13,152 nt of DNA from an uncultured Chthoniobacterales bacterium (lineage in GTDB: Bacteria > Verrucomicrobiota > Verrucomicrobiia > Chthoniobacterales > UBA10450). The notes under the pieces were generated by a model. The model saw nothing but the letters and a program-made list of their open reading frames with translations, had not been told where the DNA came from and did no database searches. The DNA is taken from NCBI GenBank assembly GCA_955652255.1, contig CATPAW010000236.1, forward strand, positions 1 through 13,152, given 5' to 3'. A program made the translations under genes and the position numbers. Positions 12,958 to 13,152 of this stretch are shown in pieces; the first letter of the stretch is position 1; each line of letters begins with the position of its first letter.

Positions 12958-13152
12958 TTAGGAAGCGGAATAATCCGCTGGAGTGCGAGTACCGCCGCCG
13001 CGTTTCATTCTTGCGACTACGTGCGGCAACGTAACCGTCTCATCCCCGAGGCTGAGGCGATCGCCGACTCGTTTGTCGCGCCTGTCCCGGCAAGCGAAGA
13101 CGACGGCGTCGCTTTGACGAAGGATCTTAGTTATGGGGTCGGTGTTGGCGTC
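12958..13152 (-). CDS. Unidentified protein, C-terminal part only
   Basis: The minus strand is open from the window edge to TAA at 12958-12960, giving the last 64 residues. The text is protein-like: DPITKILRQSDAVVFACRDRR, then VGDRLSLGDETVTLPHVVARM and a polar tail ending ADYSAS. The alternation of hydrophobic strands (AVVFAC, TVTLPHVV) with charged turns suggests a beta-rich or alpha/beta C-terminal domain. I do not recognise the family. It precedes the mop gene by 46 bp on the same strand, so the two may be co-transcribed, but a molybdenum-related role would be a guess. Confidence 0.5.
   Translation of the reverse strand, partial: DANTDPITKILRQSDAVVFACRDRRDKRVGDRLSLGDETVTLPHVVARMKRGGGTRTPADYSAS

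Overview
The window reads as chromosomal DNA of a moderately GC-rich, Gram-negative-type bacterium. I infer a soil or freshwater Verrucomicrobiota-like genome (Chthoniobacterales-like). The basis is the gene style (DUF1573, MauE, GH63-type glucosidase, Agl23-like membrane protein, Mop protein), the predicted lipoprotein and periplasmic proteins, and an unusual density of short palindromic repeats between and inside genes. No search was run, so the taxonomy is inference.

Layout. On the left edge, the 5' end of an Agl23/PMT-like membrane glycosyltransferase gene (minus) diverges from rfbB (251-1240). Their start codons share an 8-bp palindrome. rfbB, rfbD, a DUF1573 protein, a periplasmic rhodanese, a MauE/DoxX-type membrane protein, a hypothetical protein and a 49-residue basic protein run on the plus strand to 4630. 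This couples dTDP-rhamnose synthesis to a string of envelope proteins that each carry a close cysteine pair. An ABM-like small protein, a broken GNAT acetyltransferase and two unrecognised genes follow, up to 6534.

From 11212 down to 6559 the minus strand carries a small proline-tailed lipoprotein, guaA (GMP synthase) and a GH63/MGH1-like glucosidase. Divergent from these, on the plus strand, is aat (leucyl/phenylalanyl-tRNA-protein transferase), followed closely by tRNA-Phe(GAA), which can supply one of the Aat donor substrates. From 12143 to 12643 no gene is convincing. The last part holds a frameshifted Mop/TOBE molybdenum-binding gene and the 3' end of an unidentified gene upstream of it, both on the minus strand.

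The most distinctive signal is repeat DNA. (1) Four intergenic elements of 51-66 bp share TGTAG...CTACA inverted ends, and at least three of them hold two internal hairpins. They sit at gene boundaries: one at the rfbD ribosome-binding region, one supplying the aat stop codon, one at the end of the broken GNAT gene. A fifth candidate of the same size at 12291-12351 lacks these ends. (2) Two hairpin-rich segments interrupt rfbD and the glucosidase gene in frame, adding about 46 and 39 residues to otherwise normal-length enzymes. This resembles the palindromic elements inserted within genes in Rickettsia. (3) Three spacers are built of 7- or 8-bp periodic repeats, two of them folded as imperfect inverted repeats. 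Together these suggest a genome actively or recently seeded by small non-autonomous palindromic elements. No transposase or RAYT gene is in the window.
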